A DNA stretch of 64,000 nucleotides from Mycobacterium sp. ITM-2016-00318 (GTDB taxonomy: Bacteria > Actinomycetota > Actinomycetes > Mycobacteriales > Mycobacteriaceae). The stretch lies in NCBI RefSeq assembly GCF_002968285.2, contig NZ_CP134400.1, positions 1,984,001 to 2,048,000 on the forward strand. The letters run 5' to 3'. A program made the translations under genes and the position numbers. Under the pieces are notes generated by a model that was not told the DNA's origin, did no database searches, and saw nothing but the letters and a program-made list of their open reading frames with translations. Shown here one piece after another: positions 21,298 through 29,887 of this stretch; position 1 is the stretch's first letter, and every line of letters starts with the position of its first letter.

Positions 21298-21876
21298 GTG
21301 CTGGCTATTAGGGATCGGTTCGGCGTTTTCGCGGTCGCGACCGTGCCGGGTATGTCGGCAACCGCAAGCGCCGGCCTTCCGAATCCATTGTGTTTCATCG
21401 GTTCCTGGTTCTTCACCACCGCCGGGTGGATGCAACTGGTACTCGCGCGGCCTGCACTCGGTGTCGGCTGGTACTCGGCGGCAACGCAATTCGTCGGGAC
21501 CATACTGTTCAACATCAGCACCGGATCGGCGCTGTTGGCGCATGCGGTCAAGCCGGAACGGCGCCTGGTGTGGGCGCCCGACCTGCTGGGATCGGTCGGC
21601 TTCCTGATCAGTGGAGCGCTCGGCATCGTGGCCGTGACGGCGGTGGTCGGGCTGATCGATCTGCAGGCTCGCGACTGGCATGCCGAGGGGATCAACATGA
21701 TCGGATGCATTGCCTTCGGCGTCTCCGCCCTTGGTGCGTTCGTCACCGGATCCGGTGTCACCGCCGATGCCGTGCTCGCCAACGCAGGTACGTTCATCGG
21801 CGCGCTGTGCTTTCTGGCGGCTGGGCTGCTGGTGCTGCCGCCTACGGCGCATCGCAGCCCTGAACGTGGGGGATAG
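21298..21876 (+). CDS. YrhK-like multi-pass membrane protein
   Basis: 192 residues if started at GTG 21298; an ATG at 21352 is an alternative. Five hydrophobic segments are visible: [80 protein letters not shown] and [20 protein letters not shown]. The [15 protein letters not shown] helix resembles YrhK-domain membrane proteins of actinobacteria. No catalytic motif seen. It follows leuB by 28 bases and may be co-transcribed, but nothing links it to leucine synthesis. Function unknown. Confidence 0.65.
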   Translation: MLAIRDRFGVFAVATVPGMSATASAGLPNPLCFIGSWFFTTAGWMQLVLARPALGVGWYSAATQFVGTILFNISTGSALLAHAVKPERRLVWAPDLLGSVGFLISGALGIVAVTAVVGLIDLQARDWHAEGINMIGCIAFGVSALGAFVTGSGVTADAVLANAGTFIGALCFLAAGLLVLPPTAHRSPERGG

Positions 21877-21974
21877 GCCGTCGTCGGCTGTTCGGCAAAC
21901 TAGCCCTTGGCTCGGGGCTTGATCTGATCGATCACTTGCCAATTGACGCCTCGTTGATCGGCGGATCCGCACCA

Positions 21975-22292
21975 TTATCGCGGTTCGTCGTCGAAGTTCA
22001 GATCGAATCTGACGTCGGTGCCCTCGACCTTGGTCACATTCACGTCGACGCCGTAGGTATCGCCCGCGTCGTTGACCGTGCAGCGGGTCGTCGCGCCGAC
22101 TTCACCCTTGAGGTTGTCGGGGCATTCGACGGACTCCGGCGCGCGCCCGACCTGTTTCTCCAACTGAGCCGAGATCTCCTTCGCGAGCTCGTCGTTGTCA
22201 ACCGAGACGCTCGTGCCGGCGGAGAAGGAACAGGCCGCCACAGTGGCGGCCGATGCGGCGACCCACAGTGCCGATCCGAGAAGTCGCCGCAT
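21975..22292 (-). CDS. DUF4333 lipoprotein
   Basis: 105 residues. Lipoprotein signal MRRLLGSALWVAASAATVAA with lipobox VAAC, then a DUF4333 domain: an ELAKEISAQLEKQVGRAPE helix, VECPDNLKGEVGATTRCTV (the paired Cys is typical of the family), and a final beta hairpin ending RFDLNFDDEPR. These proteins are frequent in mycobacterial cell envelopes; their function is unknown. The start at 22292 is chosen to place the signal peptide at the N-terminus; the open frame runs to 22388. It converges with the YrhK-like gene. Confidence 0.85.
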   Translation of the reverse strand: MRRLLGSALWVAASAATVAACSFSAGTSVSVDNDELAKEISAQLEKQVGRAPESVECPDNLKGEVGATTRCTVNDAGDTYGVDVNVTKVEGTDVRFDLNFDDEPR

Positions 22293-22365
22293 CGGGCACC
22301 CCCTGTACGTGTGCGTCAGCCCAGAAACTGTGGCACAACCCGCGTACTGCCTGCGCGGCTTTCGG

Positions 22366-23580
22366 TCACGATCCGGCGTGATCGCCACTCAGGGGGTCTG
22401 ATTCAAGCGGAACAAGGGGGATCGCGATGATCGGAAAGAGAGCGCAGACCGCAAACGCCGCCGCGTAGCCTGCGGCGCCGATCAACCCGCCGAACAACGG
22501 TGGAGCTATGCCTGCGGTGAGCAACTGGCTCGTGTTCTGTGTGCCGAGCGCCCGTCCGCTCCAGAAGGGTCCGGCGATCTCCGCGATCGCGGTGAAGGCC
22601 AATCCGTTGTCCGACACGGTGATCACCGACGCGACGATCACCATCGCCACGCTGATCGGCGAGTTGAGCCAGTCGGTCAGCGCCAACAGGCCCATCGACG
22701 CGGCGGCGGCCAGCGCGATGACGCGGATCGGTCGTAGCCGCGAGCCGGCGATGTCCGACCACCGGCCCGCCGCGATTCGGCCGGCGGCGCCGAGCACCTG
22801 GGCCAGCGTCACCAGCAGACCGGCGGACGCCGCGGACCATCCGCGCTCGGCCATCAACCACACCAACGTGAAGGTCGACACCATCACCTGAGGTGCCACC
22901 AGAAGCACCGAAACGGCGTGGATGCGCCACAGCGTTGCCGACCCCCGGTAGGGGTTGGCTAGATCGCTCTCGTCGGCCTCTGCGCGCGGCGGACGGGGCG
23001 GATCCTTCACCGCCACCGCACAGATGACGGCTGCCGCCGCGCAGACCCCGGCGGGGAAGAGCAGTGCCGCCGACACGCCGTAGTTCTCCGCCAGCCGCGG
23101 AATCACCAAGGCACCGAGGCCGACTCCCAACGGCTGGGCCGTCTGCCGGATGCCCATGACGAGCCCGCGCTGATCCGGCGGGAACCACCCCACCACGAGT
23201 CTGCCGCTCGCGGTGTTGCTGCTGGCCGCGGCCATTCCGCCGAGCAATAGGAATGCGCCGACCGCGAACAGCGAGTGCACGGAGGCCGCTGCGAACGCCG
23301 CGGCCGCGGTCAGCGCCGAGCCGAGCGCCAACACGGTGCGTTCGCCTATCCGGTCGACGACATAACCCCATGCGATGAGGGTGAGGACCATTCCGAAGCT
23401 CGGCATCGACGACAGCAGGCCCGCCGCGGCCAGGTCGAGGCCGCGCTCGGTGTGCAACGTCGGGATGAGGAATGCCGCGCCATTGATGAACACGTTTGCG
23501 AAGAGGGTCGCCGTTAGCGCTATGACGAGCATCGACCAGCGGCGCACGGTGCTGATCGGACCCGCCGTCATGGAGCCCAT
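22366..23580 (-). CDS. Major facilitator superfamily transporter (Rv2994-like)
   Basis: 404 residues with about twelve hydrophobic helices and the MFS loop 2-3 signature WGYVVDRIGERTVLALGS. Residues 12-40 form the first helix (RRWSMLVIALTATLFANVFI). A hydrophilic central loop of about 35 residues (VKDPPRPPRAEADESDLANP) separates the two six-helix halves. The gene sits where Rv2994 lies in M. tuberculosis, between leuB and the FAH gene. Likely a proton-driven exporter or importer of a small organic molecule; the substrate cannot be read from the sequence. Divergent from the FAH-family gene, with a dyad between them. Confidence 0.88.
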   Translation of the reverse strand: MGSMTAGPISTVRRWSMLVIALTATLFANVFINGAAFLIPTLHTERGLDLAAAGLLSSMPSFGMVLTLIAWGYVVDRIGERTVLALGSALTAAAAFAAASVHSLFAVGAFLLLGGMAAASSNTASGRLVVGWFPPDQRGLVMGIRQTAQPLGVGLGALVIPRLAENYGVSAALLFPAGVCAAAAVICAVAVKDPPRPPRAEADESDLANPYRGSATLWRIHAVSVLLVAPQVMVSTFTLVWLMAERGWSAASAGLLVTLAQVLGAAGRIAAGRWSDIAGSRLRPIRVIALAAAASMGLLALTDWLNSPISVAMVIVASVITVSDNGLAFTAIAEIAGPFWSGRALGTQNTSQLLTAGIAPPLFGGLIGAAGYAAAFAVCALFPIIAIPLVPLESDPLSGDHAGS

Positions 23581-23614
23581 CGTTGCACAGCCGTCTCAAC
23601 ATATTGAACAGGAA

Positions 23615-23629
23615 TCTCATGCTATGAGA
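23615..23629. promoter_or_regulatory. Perfect dyad TCTCAT-GCT-ATGAGA between MFS and FAH genes
   Basis: Six-base perfect inverted arms around a 3-base centre, in the 106-base divergent gap: 35 bases upstream of the MFS start and 57 bases upstream of the FAH-family start. Suits a dimeric repressor controlling both genes. No regulator gene lies next to it, so the binding protein is unknown. Confidence 0.4.
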
Positions 23630-23686
23630 AGCAGATCGGCGGGAGTTGCCTCGAGCGGCCGCAATGCCGCCCACTAGGCTGGGCTG

Positions 23687-24499
23687 ATGCGCCTAGGCCG
23701 TATCGCCAGCCCCGACGGGGTCGCCTTCGTCAGCATCGAGGGGTCCCCCGAGCAGTCGGATGCCGTTGTCAGGGAGATCGCCGAGCATCCGTTCGGCAAT
23801 CCGACCTTCACCGGACGACAGTGGCCGCTGGCCGATGTCCGATTGCTGGCGCCCATCCTTGCCAGCAAGGTGGTCTGCATCGGCAAGAACTATGCCGCGC
23901 ACATCGCGGAGATGGCTGAGGACGCGAGGAGCAGCACGAGCGACGGCGGGGAGGTCGCAGACCCGATCATCTTCATGAAGCCGAACACCGCGATCGTCGG
24001 GCCGAACGTTCCCATTCAATTGCCCGCGGACGCTGACCCCGTCCACTTCGAGGGTGAGTTGGCCGCGGTCATCGGAAGGCCGTGCAAGGACGTCCCCGCG
24101 TCGCGGGTGGCCGAGAACATCCTCGGCTACACGATCGCCAATGACGTCTCCGCACGCGATCAGCAGAAGAAGGATGGCCAGTGGACCCGCGCCAAGGGCC
24201 ACGACACCTTCTGTCCCGTCGGCCCATGGATCGTCACCGACGTCGATTCCTCCGATCTCGAGATCCGCACGGAAGTCAACGGCGACGTGAAGCAGAACAG
24301 CCGGACGTCGAACATGATTCACGACGTCGGCGCCGTCGTCGAATGGATCTCGGCGGTGATGACGCTGCTACCGGGCGATCTCATCCTGACCGGAACGCCA
24401 GACGGTGTCGGTCCGCTCGAGAACGGCGACACGGTGAGCATCACGATCGAGGGTATCGGAACCCTCACCAATCCCGTTGTACGCAAAGGAAAACCGTGA
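23687..24499 (+). CDS. Fumarylacetoacetate hydrolase family protein
   Basis: 270 residues. Visible FAH core: [29 protein letters not shown], the metal-binding acidic cluster [48 protein letters not shown] and [20 protein letters not shown]. This set matches the 2-hydroxyhepta-2,4-diene-1,7-dioate isomerase / acylpyruvase group (Rv2993c homologue) that hydrolyses or isomerises 2,4-diketo acids with a divalent metal. The physiological substrate is unknown. The stop overlaps the gltX GTG by 4 bases. Confidence 0.92.
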   Translation: MRLGRIASPDGVAFVSIEGSPEQSDAVVREIAEHPFGNPTFTGRQWPLADVRLLAPILASKVVCIGKNYAAHIAEMAEDARSSTSDGGEVADPIIFMKPNTAIVGPNVPIQLPADADPVHFEGELAAVIGRPCKDVPASRVAENILGYTIANDVSARDQQKKDGQWTRAKGHDTFCPVGPWIVTDVDSSDLEIRTEVNGDVKQNSRTSNMIHDVGAVVEWISAVMTLLPGDLILTGTPDGVGPLENGDTVSITIEGIGTLTNPVVRKGKP

Positions 24500-26001
24500 C
24501 CGCACTCGGGAAGAGCCACGATGGCGGGGCCCGTGTCCGGGTGCGGTTCTGCCCTTCGCCGACGGGCACGCCGCACGTCGGTTTGATCAGGACCGCGCTC
24601 TTCAACTGGGTCTACGCTCGGCACACCGGCGGCGACTTCGTGTTCCGGCTCGAGGATACCGACGCCGAACGCGACAGCGAGGAAAGCTATCTCGCGCTTC
24701 TCGACTCGCTGAACTGGCTCGGCCTCAACTACGACGAAGGGCCCGAGATCGGCGGACCGTACAGCCCGTATCGGCAGTCCGAGCGCCGCGACATCTACCG
24801 CGACGTGGTTGCGCGGCTCGTGGCCGCTGGGGTGGTGTACGAGGCGTATTCCACACCCGAGGAGGTGGAGGCCCGTCACATCGCCGCGGGCCGTAACCCG
24901 AAGCTGGGTTATGACAACTTCGATCGCGACCTGACCGACGAGCAACGCGATGCGCACCGGAGGGACGGCCGGCGCCCGGTTTTGCGGCTGCGGATGCCCG
25001 ATGAACCGATCACGTGGCACGACCTGGTTCGGGGCGAGACGACGTTCGCGCCGGGCTCTGTTCCGGATTACGCGCTGACCCGCGCCAGCGGAGACCCGCT
25101 GTACACCTTGGTCAATCCGGTCGACGACGCGTTCATGAAGATCACCCACGTCCTGCGCGGCGAAGACCTGCTGTCGTCCACACCGCGGCAGATCGCCCTG
25201 TATCAGGCGCTGATGCGCATCGGTGTCACCGATGCCATCCCGCAGTTCGGCCACCTGCCCGCCGTGCTCGGCGAAGGCAACAAGAAGCTGTCCAAACGCG
25301 ATCCGCAGTCGAATCTGTTCCTGCATCGTGACCGTGGTTTCATTCCGGAAGGACTGCTGAATTACCTGGCGCTGCTGGGCTGGTCGATCGCCGACGACCG
25401 TGACGTGTTCAGTCTCGACGAAATGGTCGCGGCCTTCGATGTGACGGACGTCAACTCCAATCCGGCCCGCTTCGACCAGAAGAAGGCCGACGCGCTCAAC
25501 GCCGACCACATCCGGCTGCTGACCGAGGAAGACTTCACGCAACGGTTGCGCGCGTACTTCGGTGTGCACGCCTACGACACCGGCCTCGGTGACGATGGGT
25601 TCGCCGAGGCCGCCCGGTTGGTGCAGACCCGAATCGTCGTGCTTGCCGATGCGTGGGATTTGCTGAAGTTTCTCAACGACGACGAGTTCGCCCTCGACGA
25701 GAAGGCGGCGGCGAAGGAGTTGCGCGCCGATGCGGGCCAGGTGCTCGAGGCCGCGCTGAACGCGCTCGACGGCGTCCGCGACTGGAAGTCCGCCGACATC
25801 GAGGCGGCACTCAAAGGCGCCCTGCTCGATGAACTGGAGCTCAAACCGCGCAAGGCGTTCGGTCCGATCCGGGTGGCTGCGACAGGATCGACGGTCAGCC
25901 CACCGCTCTTCGAATCGCTCGAGCTGCTCGGACGCGAGCGCAGCTTGGCGCGCTTGCGCGCCGGTCGTGACCACGCGGCGGCCGCGGCGACCGCCGGGTG
26001 A
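24496..26001 (+). CDS. gltX: Glutamyl-tRNA synthetase
   Basis: 501 residues, class I synthetase. HIGH-type motif [19 protein letters not shown] near residue 20 and KMSKS-type [15 protein letters not shown] at about 255. Charges tRNA-Glu and, in organisms that use GatCAB, also misacylates tRNA-Gln. gatCAB lies in this window, no glutaminyl-tRNA synthetase is seen, and tRNA-Gln and tRNA-Glu genes follow immediately, which fits that route. GTG at 24496 overlaps the FAH stop (GTGA). Confidence 0.98.
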   Translation: MTALGKSHDGGARVRVRFCPSPTGTPHVGLIRTALFNWVYARHTGGDFVFRLEDTDAERDSEESYLALLDSLNWLGLNYDEGPEIGGPYSPYRQSERRDIYRDVVARLVAAGVVYEAYSTPEEVEARHIAAGRNPKLGYDNFDRDLTDEQRDAHRRDGRRPVLRLRMPDEPITWHDLVRGETTFAPGSVPDYALTRASGDPLYTLVNPVDDAFMKITHVLRGEDLLSSTPRQIALYQALMRIGVTDAIPQFGHLPAVLGEGNKKLSKRDPQSNLFLHRDRGFIPEGLLNYLALLGWSIADDRDVFSLDEMVAAFDVTDVNSNPARFDQKKADALNADHIRLLTEEDFTQRLRAYFGVHAYDTGLGDDGFAEAARLVQTRIVVLADAWDLLKFLNDDEFALDEKAAAKELRADAGQVLEAALNALDGVRDWKSADIEAALKGALLDELELKPRKAFGPIRVAATGSTVSPPLFESLELLGRERSLARLRAGRDHAAAAATAG

Positions 26002-26119
26002 GAAGACGACGCGAAATCTTTGGTAATCTGCACGTCGGCCCGGCAAGACACCAATCGTGTCGTCTCATCTGTCTGCCTGGCCGGAAAAGGGCCTGTGACC
26101 AGCGGTTACAGGTGGCCGA

Positions 26120-26191
26120 TGGGGTATGGTGTAATTGGCAACACAGCGGTTTCTGGTACCGCCATTCTAGGTTCGAGTCCTGGTACCCCAG
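26120..26191 (+). tRNA. tRNA-Gln (anticodon CTG)
   Basis: Cloverleaf can be drawn by hand: acceptor TGGGGTA/TACCCCA, anticodon stem GCGGT/ACCGC with loop TTCTGGT (anticodon CTG, reading CAG), T-arm with GTTCGAGTC, discriminator G. CCA is not encoded. Confidence 0.95.
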
Positions 26192-26253
26192 CAGCAGTAG
26201 TGATTATGGTCGGCTCTGGCACCTGAGCTATGCTGGCCCTTCGGAAAGTTCTG

Positions 26254-26326
26254 GCCCCCGTCGTCTAGCGGCCTAGGACGCCGCCCTCTCACGGCGGTAG
26301 CGTGGGTTCGAATCCCATCGGGGGTA
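26254..26326 (+). tRNA. tRNA-Glu (anticodon CTC)
   Basis: Acceptor GCCCCCG/CGGGGGT (one G-U), anticodon stem GCCGC/GCGGT-type with loop CTCTCAC (anticodon CTC, reading GAG), T-loop GTTCGAATC, discriminator A. CCA not encoded. It lies 62 bases after tRNA-Gln, is probably co-transcribed with it, and marks the edge of the accessory segment. Confidence 0.95.
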
Positions 26327-26348
26327 CCCTGCGTGTCGAACATGGAGC

Positions 26349-26379
26349 GCCCGAACCCTCGCCAGGGTTCGGGCTTTTT
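26349..26379 (+). terminator. Terminator after the tRNA-Gln/tRNA-Glu genes
   Basis: Perfect 11-base stem GCCCGAACCCT/AGGGTTCGGGC with a 4-base loop, followed by five T. A canonical intrinsic terminator. Confidence 0.9.
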
Positions 26380-26622
26380 CTGCGCGCGCCCCCGCAGGCA
26401 CGACGCACATCTTCGGATTGTCGGCGGTGCCGCCGTTCGGGAACTCACTCGGACCGACAGATCGGAGAGCCGACTCGTTGCACGGGTCATCGCCCCACCA
26501 AGGAAGAGGCTGTCAAAACCCGGTCAGCTGCGGTGGAGTCGCAGCTTTCCTGCAGGAGGTCCGCGACATGAGTGTTAACGTGCGTCGATGGGAGGAGCCA
26601 TCGACAGAGAAGCGGCAACTCG

Positions 26623-27318
26623 ATGACGACCGCCCTCGCCAAGCCGGAGTGGGACGCCAGGCGGCGAACCCTTCGTAACGCGGTGCGCGAGGCGGTGTAC
26701 GGGGTCGACAGCCGAATGCGTATAAGGGGTTCCTTCGTTCACGGTGATTTCCATCTCGCTCGCGACGGTCGAGTCACATTCAGCGATGTCGACCTGCTCA
26801 TCGACGACGACGGAAGGAGTCCGCACGCGTGGGAGGCAGACGTGGCGGCCGCGCTCGCGAGCCGAGGGTGGGACATCCGTATCTCCGTTCTGCACTTCGA
26901 TCCGACGCTGTCGATGGAGCGATCAGCGTCCAGCCTCCTCAGTTTTGGACAACTGATCCGATTCCTGCCGAAGACTCACGATCGGCGATTTGAGGCCTAT
27001 CTCCTATCGAAGACGGCACTGGGAGTACTTGGCGTGCCGGGCATCGCCGCCCGTTCGGAACAGACCCCGTGCGGGGATGACCGCGTTCGGGCCGCATGGT
27101 TGGCCCGAATCGGTTTCGAGGCGGGATTCGACAGGGCGTCCTGTATCGATCTCTTATTGGGAGCACCGGAGCCGAACGAAATCACGGCCGCATTCGTCGA
27201 TCTCATGCGTTTCAATGACCGATCGGCCGCTCGGGCGTGGTTCCTCGACAGGCTGGAGAGATCGACGGCTCATCCCTGGATGAAAGACCACTATCACGAA
27301 GTACTTCAGGAAAGCTGA
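26623..27318 (+). CDS. Minimal-nucleotidyltransferase-like protein, accessory
   Basis: 231 residues. The segment RIRGSFVHGDFHL followed by RVTFSDVDLLIDDD has the Gly-Ser ... Asp-x-Asp pattern of nucleotidyltransferase-fold proteins (GS motif at about 36-37, DVDLLI at about 55-60), and WDIRISVLHFD could supply the third acidic strand. Downstream is a mostly helical region (LSFGQLIRFLPKTHDRRFEA, LLGAPEPNEITAAFVDLM). I do not recognise a named family. ATG 26623 is preceded only by a weak Shine-Dalgarno. First gene after the tRNA terminator; it converges with the dioxygenase operon. Base composition looks somewhat less GC-rich than its neighbours. Substrate unknown. Confidence 0.6.
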   Translation: MTTALAKPEWDARRRTLRNAVREAVYGVDSRMRIRGSFVHGDFHLARDGRVTFSDVDLLIDDDGRSPHAWEADVAAALASRGWDIRISVLHFDPTLSMERSASSLLSFGQLIRFLPKTHDRRFEAYLLSKTALGVLGVPGIAARSEQTPCGDDRVRAAWLARIGFEAGFDRASCIDLLLGAPEPNEITAAFVDLMRFNDRSAARAWFLDRLERSTAHPWMKDHYHEVLQES

Positions 27319-27328
27319 CTCTGCAACG

Positions 27329-27610
27329 TCAGTGCTTACCCGGTTCCGCAGGAGGGTCGCCGGAGTCGTCGTCGACGAGTGATTCGTGCGGATGGCTGAT
27401 CATTGCCGAAAACGTCGCGGTAGTCTGCCAGGTCAGTGCCTCGAGTTCCATGGGACACAACGACACCCACTGCCCGGATGTACTGGACTCGATGAGCAGT
27501 CGCGAACCGTTGCGGGTCTCGACTCGAGCGACACGCACCTCGGCGAATTCGTTTCCGATGGTGACCGGTTCGCCGACTGCATGCGGGCGATCCGGTCGCG
27601 GAGATGTCAT
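27329..27610 (-). CDS. Small protein of a ring-hydroxylating dioxygenase operon, function unknown
   Basis: 93 residues starting MTSPRPDRPHAVGEPVTIGN. It is predicted to be mostly beta (EVRVARVETRNGSRLLIESS, GQWVSLCPMELEALTWQTTA) with a hydrophilic tail and no transmembrane or signal segment. It follows the dioxygenase beta subunit by 13 bases on the same strand. Small proteins with a similar GNEFA ... ETRNG ... LCPLALESLTWQT layout accompany Rieske dioxygenases in actinobacteria, to my recollection, sometimes labelled dihydrodiol dehydrogenase although they are far too short for that. Its role is not known to me. Confidence 0.65.
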   Translation of the reverse strand: MTSPRPDRPHAVGEPVTIGNEFAEVRVARVETRNGSRLLIESSTSGQWVSLCPMELEALTWQTTATFSAMISHPHESLVDDDSGDPPAEPGKH

Positions 27611-27623
27611 GGTCCCTGCCCGG

Positions 27624-28211
27624 TCATAGGAAGATCGCCAGGTTCTGCATCCGAATCACCGACTCGTCGACCAGAATCGTGCGGCGCCTGAGCTTCCAAC
27701 GCTCCCCCTCTCGCCGGAGCAGGTCTTCGCGACCCGCTGACAGAAGTGCTCCTTCCTGCACATCGCCTCTGCTGCGAAAGAGGAGCATCGCCGAGTCGAC
27801 GATGAGGTGGTCGCGATCTTCGGTCGCGAACGCGCGGACGTTGGACAGATGACGCCGTAACCGCGAAGGCGGATCCTCGGTCCATGCATGTTCAGTGAGG
27901 AAACGAGCAGCCCTGCGCGACAACGAGTATTTGTCCTCGTCGAAATGTGCCATCCCGGGCGCCGTATCGTATCCCGCGTTCCGCGCGGTGGTGACCCGTA
28001 CCGGCATCAGGTAGTGGATGTCGTCGGCCAGCAGATCCAGCCAGTCGGTATAGGCCTGTGCGTCGAGTAGGTACGTCTCGTCGACCAGCCAGCGGTGCAA
28101 CTCGAGGTGGCGTTCGTCGTCGAAGCGCAGGCTGGTGCCTCTACGCGTGATCCTCGACGCGGTCTTGCCGAGGCGGGAGGCGCTCGAATGCGTGACATCG
28201 GCATTATTCAT
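27624..28211 (-). CDS. Aromatic-ring-hydroxylating dioxygenase, beta subunit
   Basis: 195 residues with the cone fold typical of small subunits: RHLELHRWLVDETYLLDAQA, YTDWLDLLADDIHYLMPVRV, DEDKYSLSRRAARFLTEHAW, RRHLSNVRAFATEDRDHLIV, and a final strand TILVDESVIRMQNLAIFL, very typical of this family. The subunit is structural in the alpha3beta3 terminal oxygenase. ATG 28211 overlaps the alpha-subunit stop by 4 bases. Confidence 0.9.
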   Translation of the reverse strand: MNNADVTHSSASRLGKTASRITRRGTSLRFDDERHLELHRWLVDETYLLDAQAYTDWLDLLADDIHYLMPVRVTTARNAGYDTAPGMAHFDEDKYSLSRRAARFLTEHAWTEDPPSRLRRHLSNVRAFATEDRDHLIVDSAMLLFRSRGDVQEGALLSAGREDLLRREGERWKLRRRTILVDESVIRMQNLAIFL

Positions 28212-29545
28212 GTTGTAGCGCCTCGCTCCAGGTCGTCTGCCCACCGCCGCAACAACTCCCGCTGGTTGAACTCGCTATATCCTTTCCGCGCGAGGCCCGG
28301 GCCGCAGAACCGCTCGGGCGGCAGCGGCGGCGTGACTTCGGTGTCATCCTCGAGCAGTCCCATCCTGCTGTTGAGCAGCAGGCGGCGGGCCATAGAGCCT
28401 CCGGCGGTACTGGTGAGCGACACCCAGTTCTCGACGTCATCCTGTTCGAACATGCCGGTGCTGCCGAAGCACATCAGATAGGCCTTGTACGAGAGGGCCT
28501 TGAACTCTTCAGGCGCCTGCTTGTCGACGGCGAACCACGACAGAACTTCGGTTTCGTGCTCGCTGACCGGCTGCCACTGCCGCAGGCTGATGAAGGGAAG
28601 CACACCGTCGGAGGCCGCGACTTTCGGCCAGTTGTGGACGAAGGACAGATTCGGATACAGCGACGCGGCGCTGAACATGTAGCCGTCGCGCCCGATCACG
28701 TCGAGTTGCCCGACGGACCAGGACCGCTTCAGCCGGCTGATCATCTCGTCGGGATAGCCGACGTACCGCAACCGCTCCTCGAGCGAGCCGTCCGGCAGTT
28801 TGTAGGTGGTGCCTCCGCCGTTGCCCGCCCAATAGAGCACACCTTCTTTGCGTTTCTGTGCGTTGGGTTCCCGAAACAAGCCGATTTCCACGATCGACGA
28901 ATGCGTGTGGGGAGTGTGATACATGTCCCCGGCGAAGTTCTCGGCGCCGATCTTCCAATTGGCCTTGATGCGCCAACGCTGCGGGCCGTGCATTTCGATT
29001 CCACTACTGCTCTGCTTGGTATAGAAGTCCAGATAGAACCGGAAGTCGCCGAGATACTCATCGAGCGGAGGCGCCGTGGCGGCCAGGCTGATGAAGATCA
29101 GCCCGTTGTAGATGTCGATATTCGGTGCCGGCAGCAGCCGTTGCCCCGTGCGTTTAAATCCCGCTTCGCCGCCGTAGGCTTCCTCGTGGAACGGCAGCCC
29201 CGCGATGCTGCCGTCGTTGCGGTACGACCAACCGTGATACGGACAACGGAAGTGCGACGCGTTGCCCATCTCGGCGCGGCACACCTGCATGCCCCGGTGA
29301 AGACACATGTTGAAATGCACCCGGACGACGCCTTCTTCGTCGCGGATGACGATGAACGAGTCATGGAGTACCCGACGGACCACGTAGTCGCCGGGTTGGG
29401 GAATTTCCGACTCATGTCCGACGAAGATCCAGACTCGGCTGAAGAGGCGCTCCTTTTCGAGTTCGAAGATCGCGCTGTCGTTATATATGTGCGCCGGAAT
29501 CATTCCGCGCCGCACATCGTCGAGCACGCCTTGCAGCTCGGTCAC
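28208..29545 (-). CDS. Aromatic-ring-hydroxylating dioxygenase, alpha subunit (Rieske)
   Basis: 445 residues from GTG 29545. The Rieske [2Fe-2S] site is C81-x-H83 and C101-x2-H104 (CLHRGMQVC and CPYHGW). The mononuclear-iron motif is D207-x2-H210-x4-H215 (DMYHTPHTH); FEQDDVENW in the C-terminal half likely supplies the third, Asp ligand. Terminal oxygenase component that dihydroxylates an aromatic ring using electrons from a ferredoxin and reductase; neither is encoded nearby. The substrate could be an aromatic acid or a polycyclic hydrocarbon; I cannot tell which. The frame extends to a TTG at 29632, but GTG 29545 has an AGAAGAGA sequence before it and the usual family N-terminus. Confidence 0.9.
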   Translation of the reverse strand: MTELQGVLDDVRRGMIPAHIYNDSAIFELEKERLFSRVWIFVGHESEIPQPGDYVVRRVLHDSFIVIRDEEGVVRVHFNMCLHRGMQVCRAEMGNASHFRCPYHGWSYRNDGSIAGLPFHEEAYGGEAGFKRTGQRLLPAPNIDIYNGLIFISLAATAPPLDEYLGDFRFYLDFYTKQSSSGIEMHGPQRWRIKANWKIGAENFAGDMYHTPHTHSSIVEIGLFREPNAQKRKEGVLYWAGNGGGTTYKLPDGSLEERLRYVGYPDEMISRLKRSWSVGQLDVIGRDGYMFSAASLYPNLSFVHNWPKVAASDGVLPFISLRQWQPVSEHETEVLSWFAVDKQAPEEFKALSYKAYLMCFGSTGMFEQDDVENWVSLTSTAGGSMARRLLLNSRMGLLEDDTEVTPPLPPERFCGPGLARKGYSEFNQRELLRRWADDLERGATT

Positions 29546-29887
29546 GACGATCTCTTCTCGCACGCACGCAGGAGCACCATTGTGTTCAGAGGTTACTTCC
29601 GCACAGTGGACCTCGGCGCAGCCTTCAGACAAGTGACACAGAAAATCTCAGTAGCTATGGTGGCAAGCTGCTTACCGGCACTTTTCGGTCAGCCGAGGAT
29701 AGACACCGGTCTCCCGCACACCCACGCGAGTCAGCGCACAGTCCGCGCTCCCCGATTATCGTCGAAAGCCTTGCGGCGCAATCTGAGCTGAATTGGCACA
29801 AGCGAGGGAGGGCTATATCGATCCGTCGGGCTAACGCCTATGCACGTTCGAACTGCACCCACCATCGGGGATATACCTAGCAGTCGA
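29546..29887. other. Gene-free stretch upstream of the dioxygenase operon
   Basis: 342 bases with no convincing gene; AT-richer than its surroundings in 29640-29700. It must hold the dioxygenase promoter (minus strand). A near-perfect dyad GGCAAGC-T-GCTTACC lies at 29662-29676, one mismatch between 7-base arms, a possible operator. I found no clear -35/-10 pair. The end of the IclR gene abuts at 29888. Confidence 0.5.

Noticed and set aside
26311..29880. Possible att repeat: CATCGGGG near the 3' end of tRNA-Glu (about 26316) and again near 29868 at the other end of the accessory segment
   Set aside because: Only about eight bases match, which is expected by chance in GC-rich DNA, and no integrase is present.
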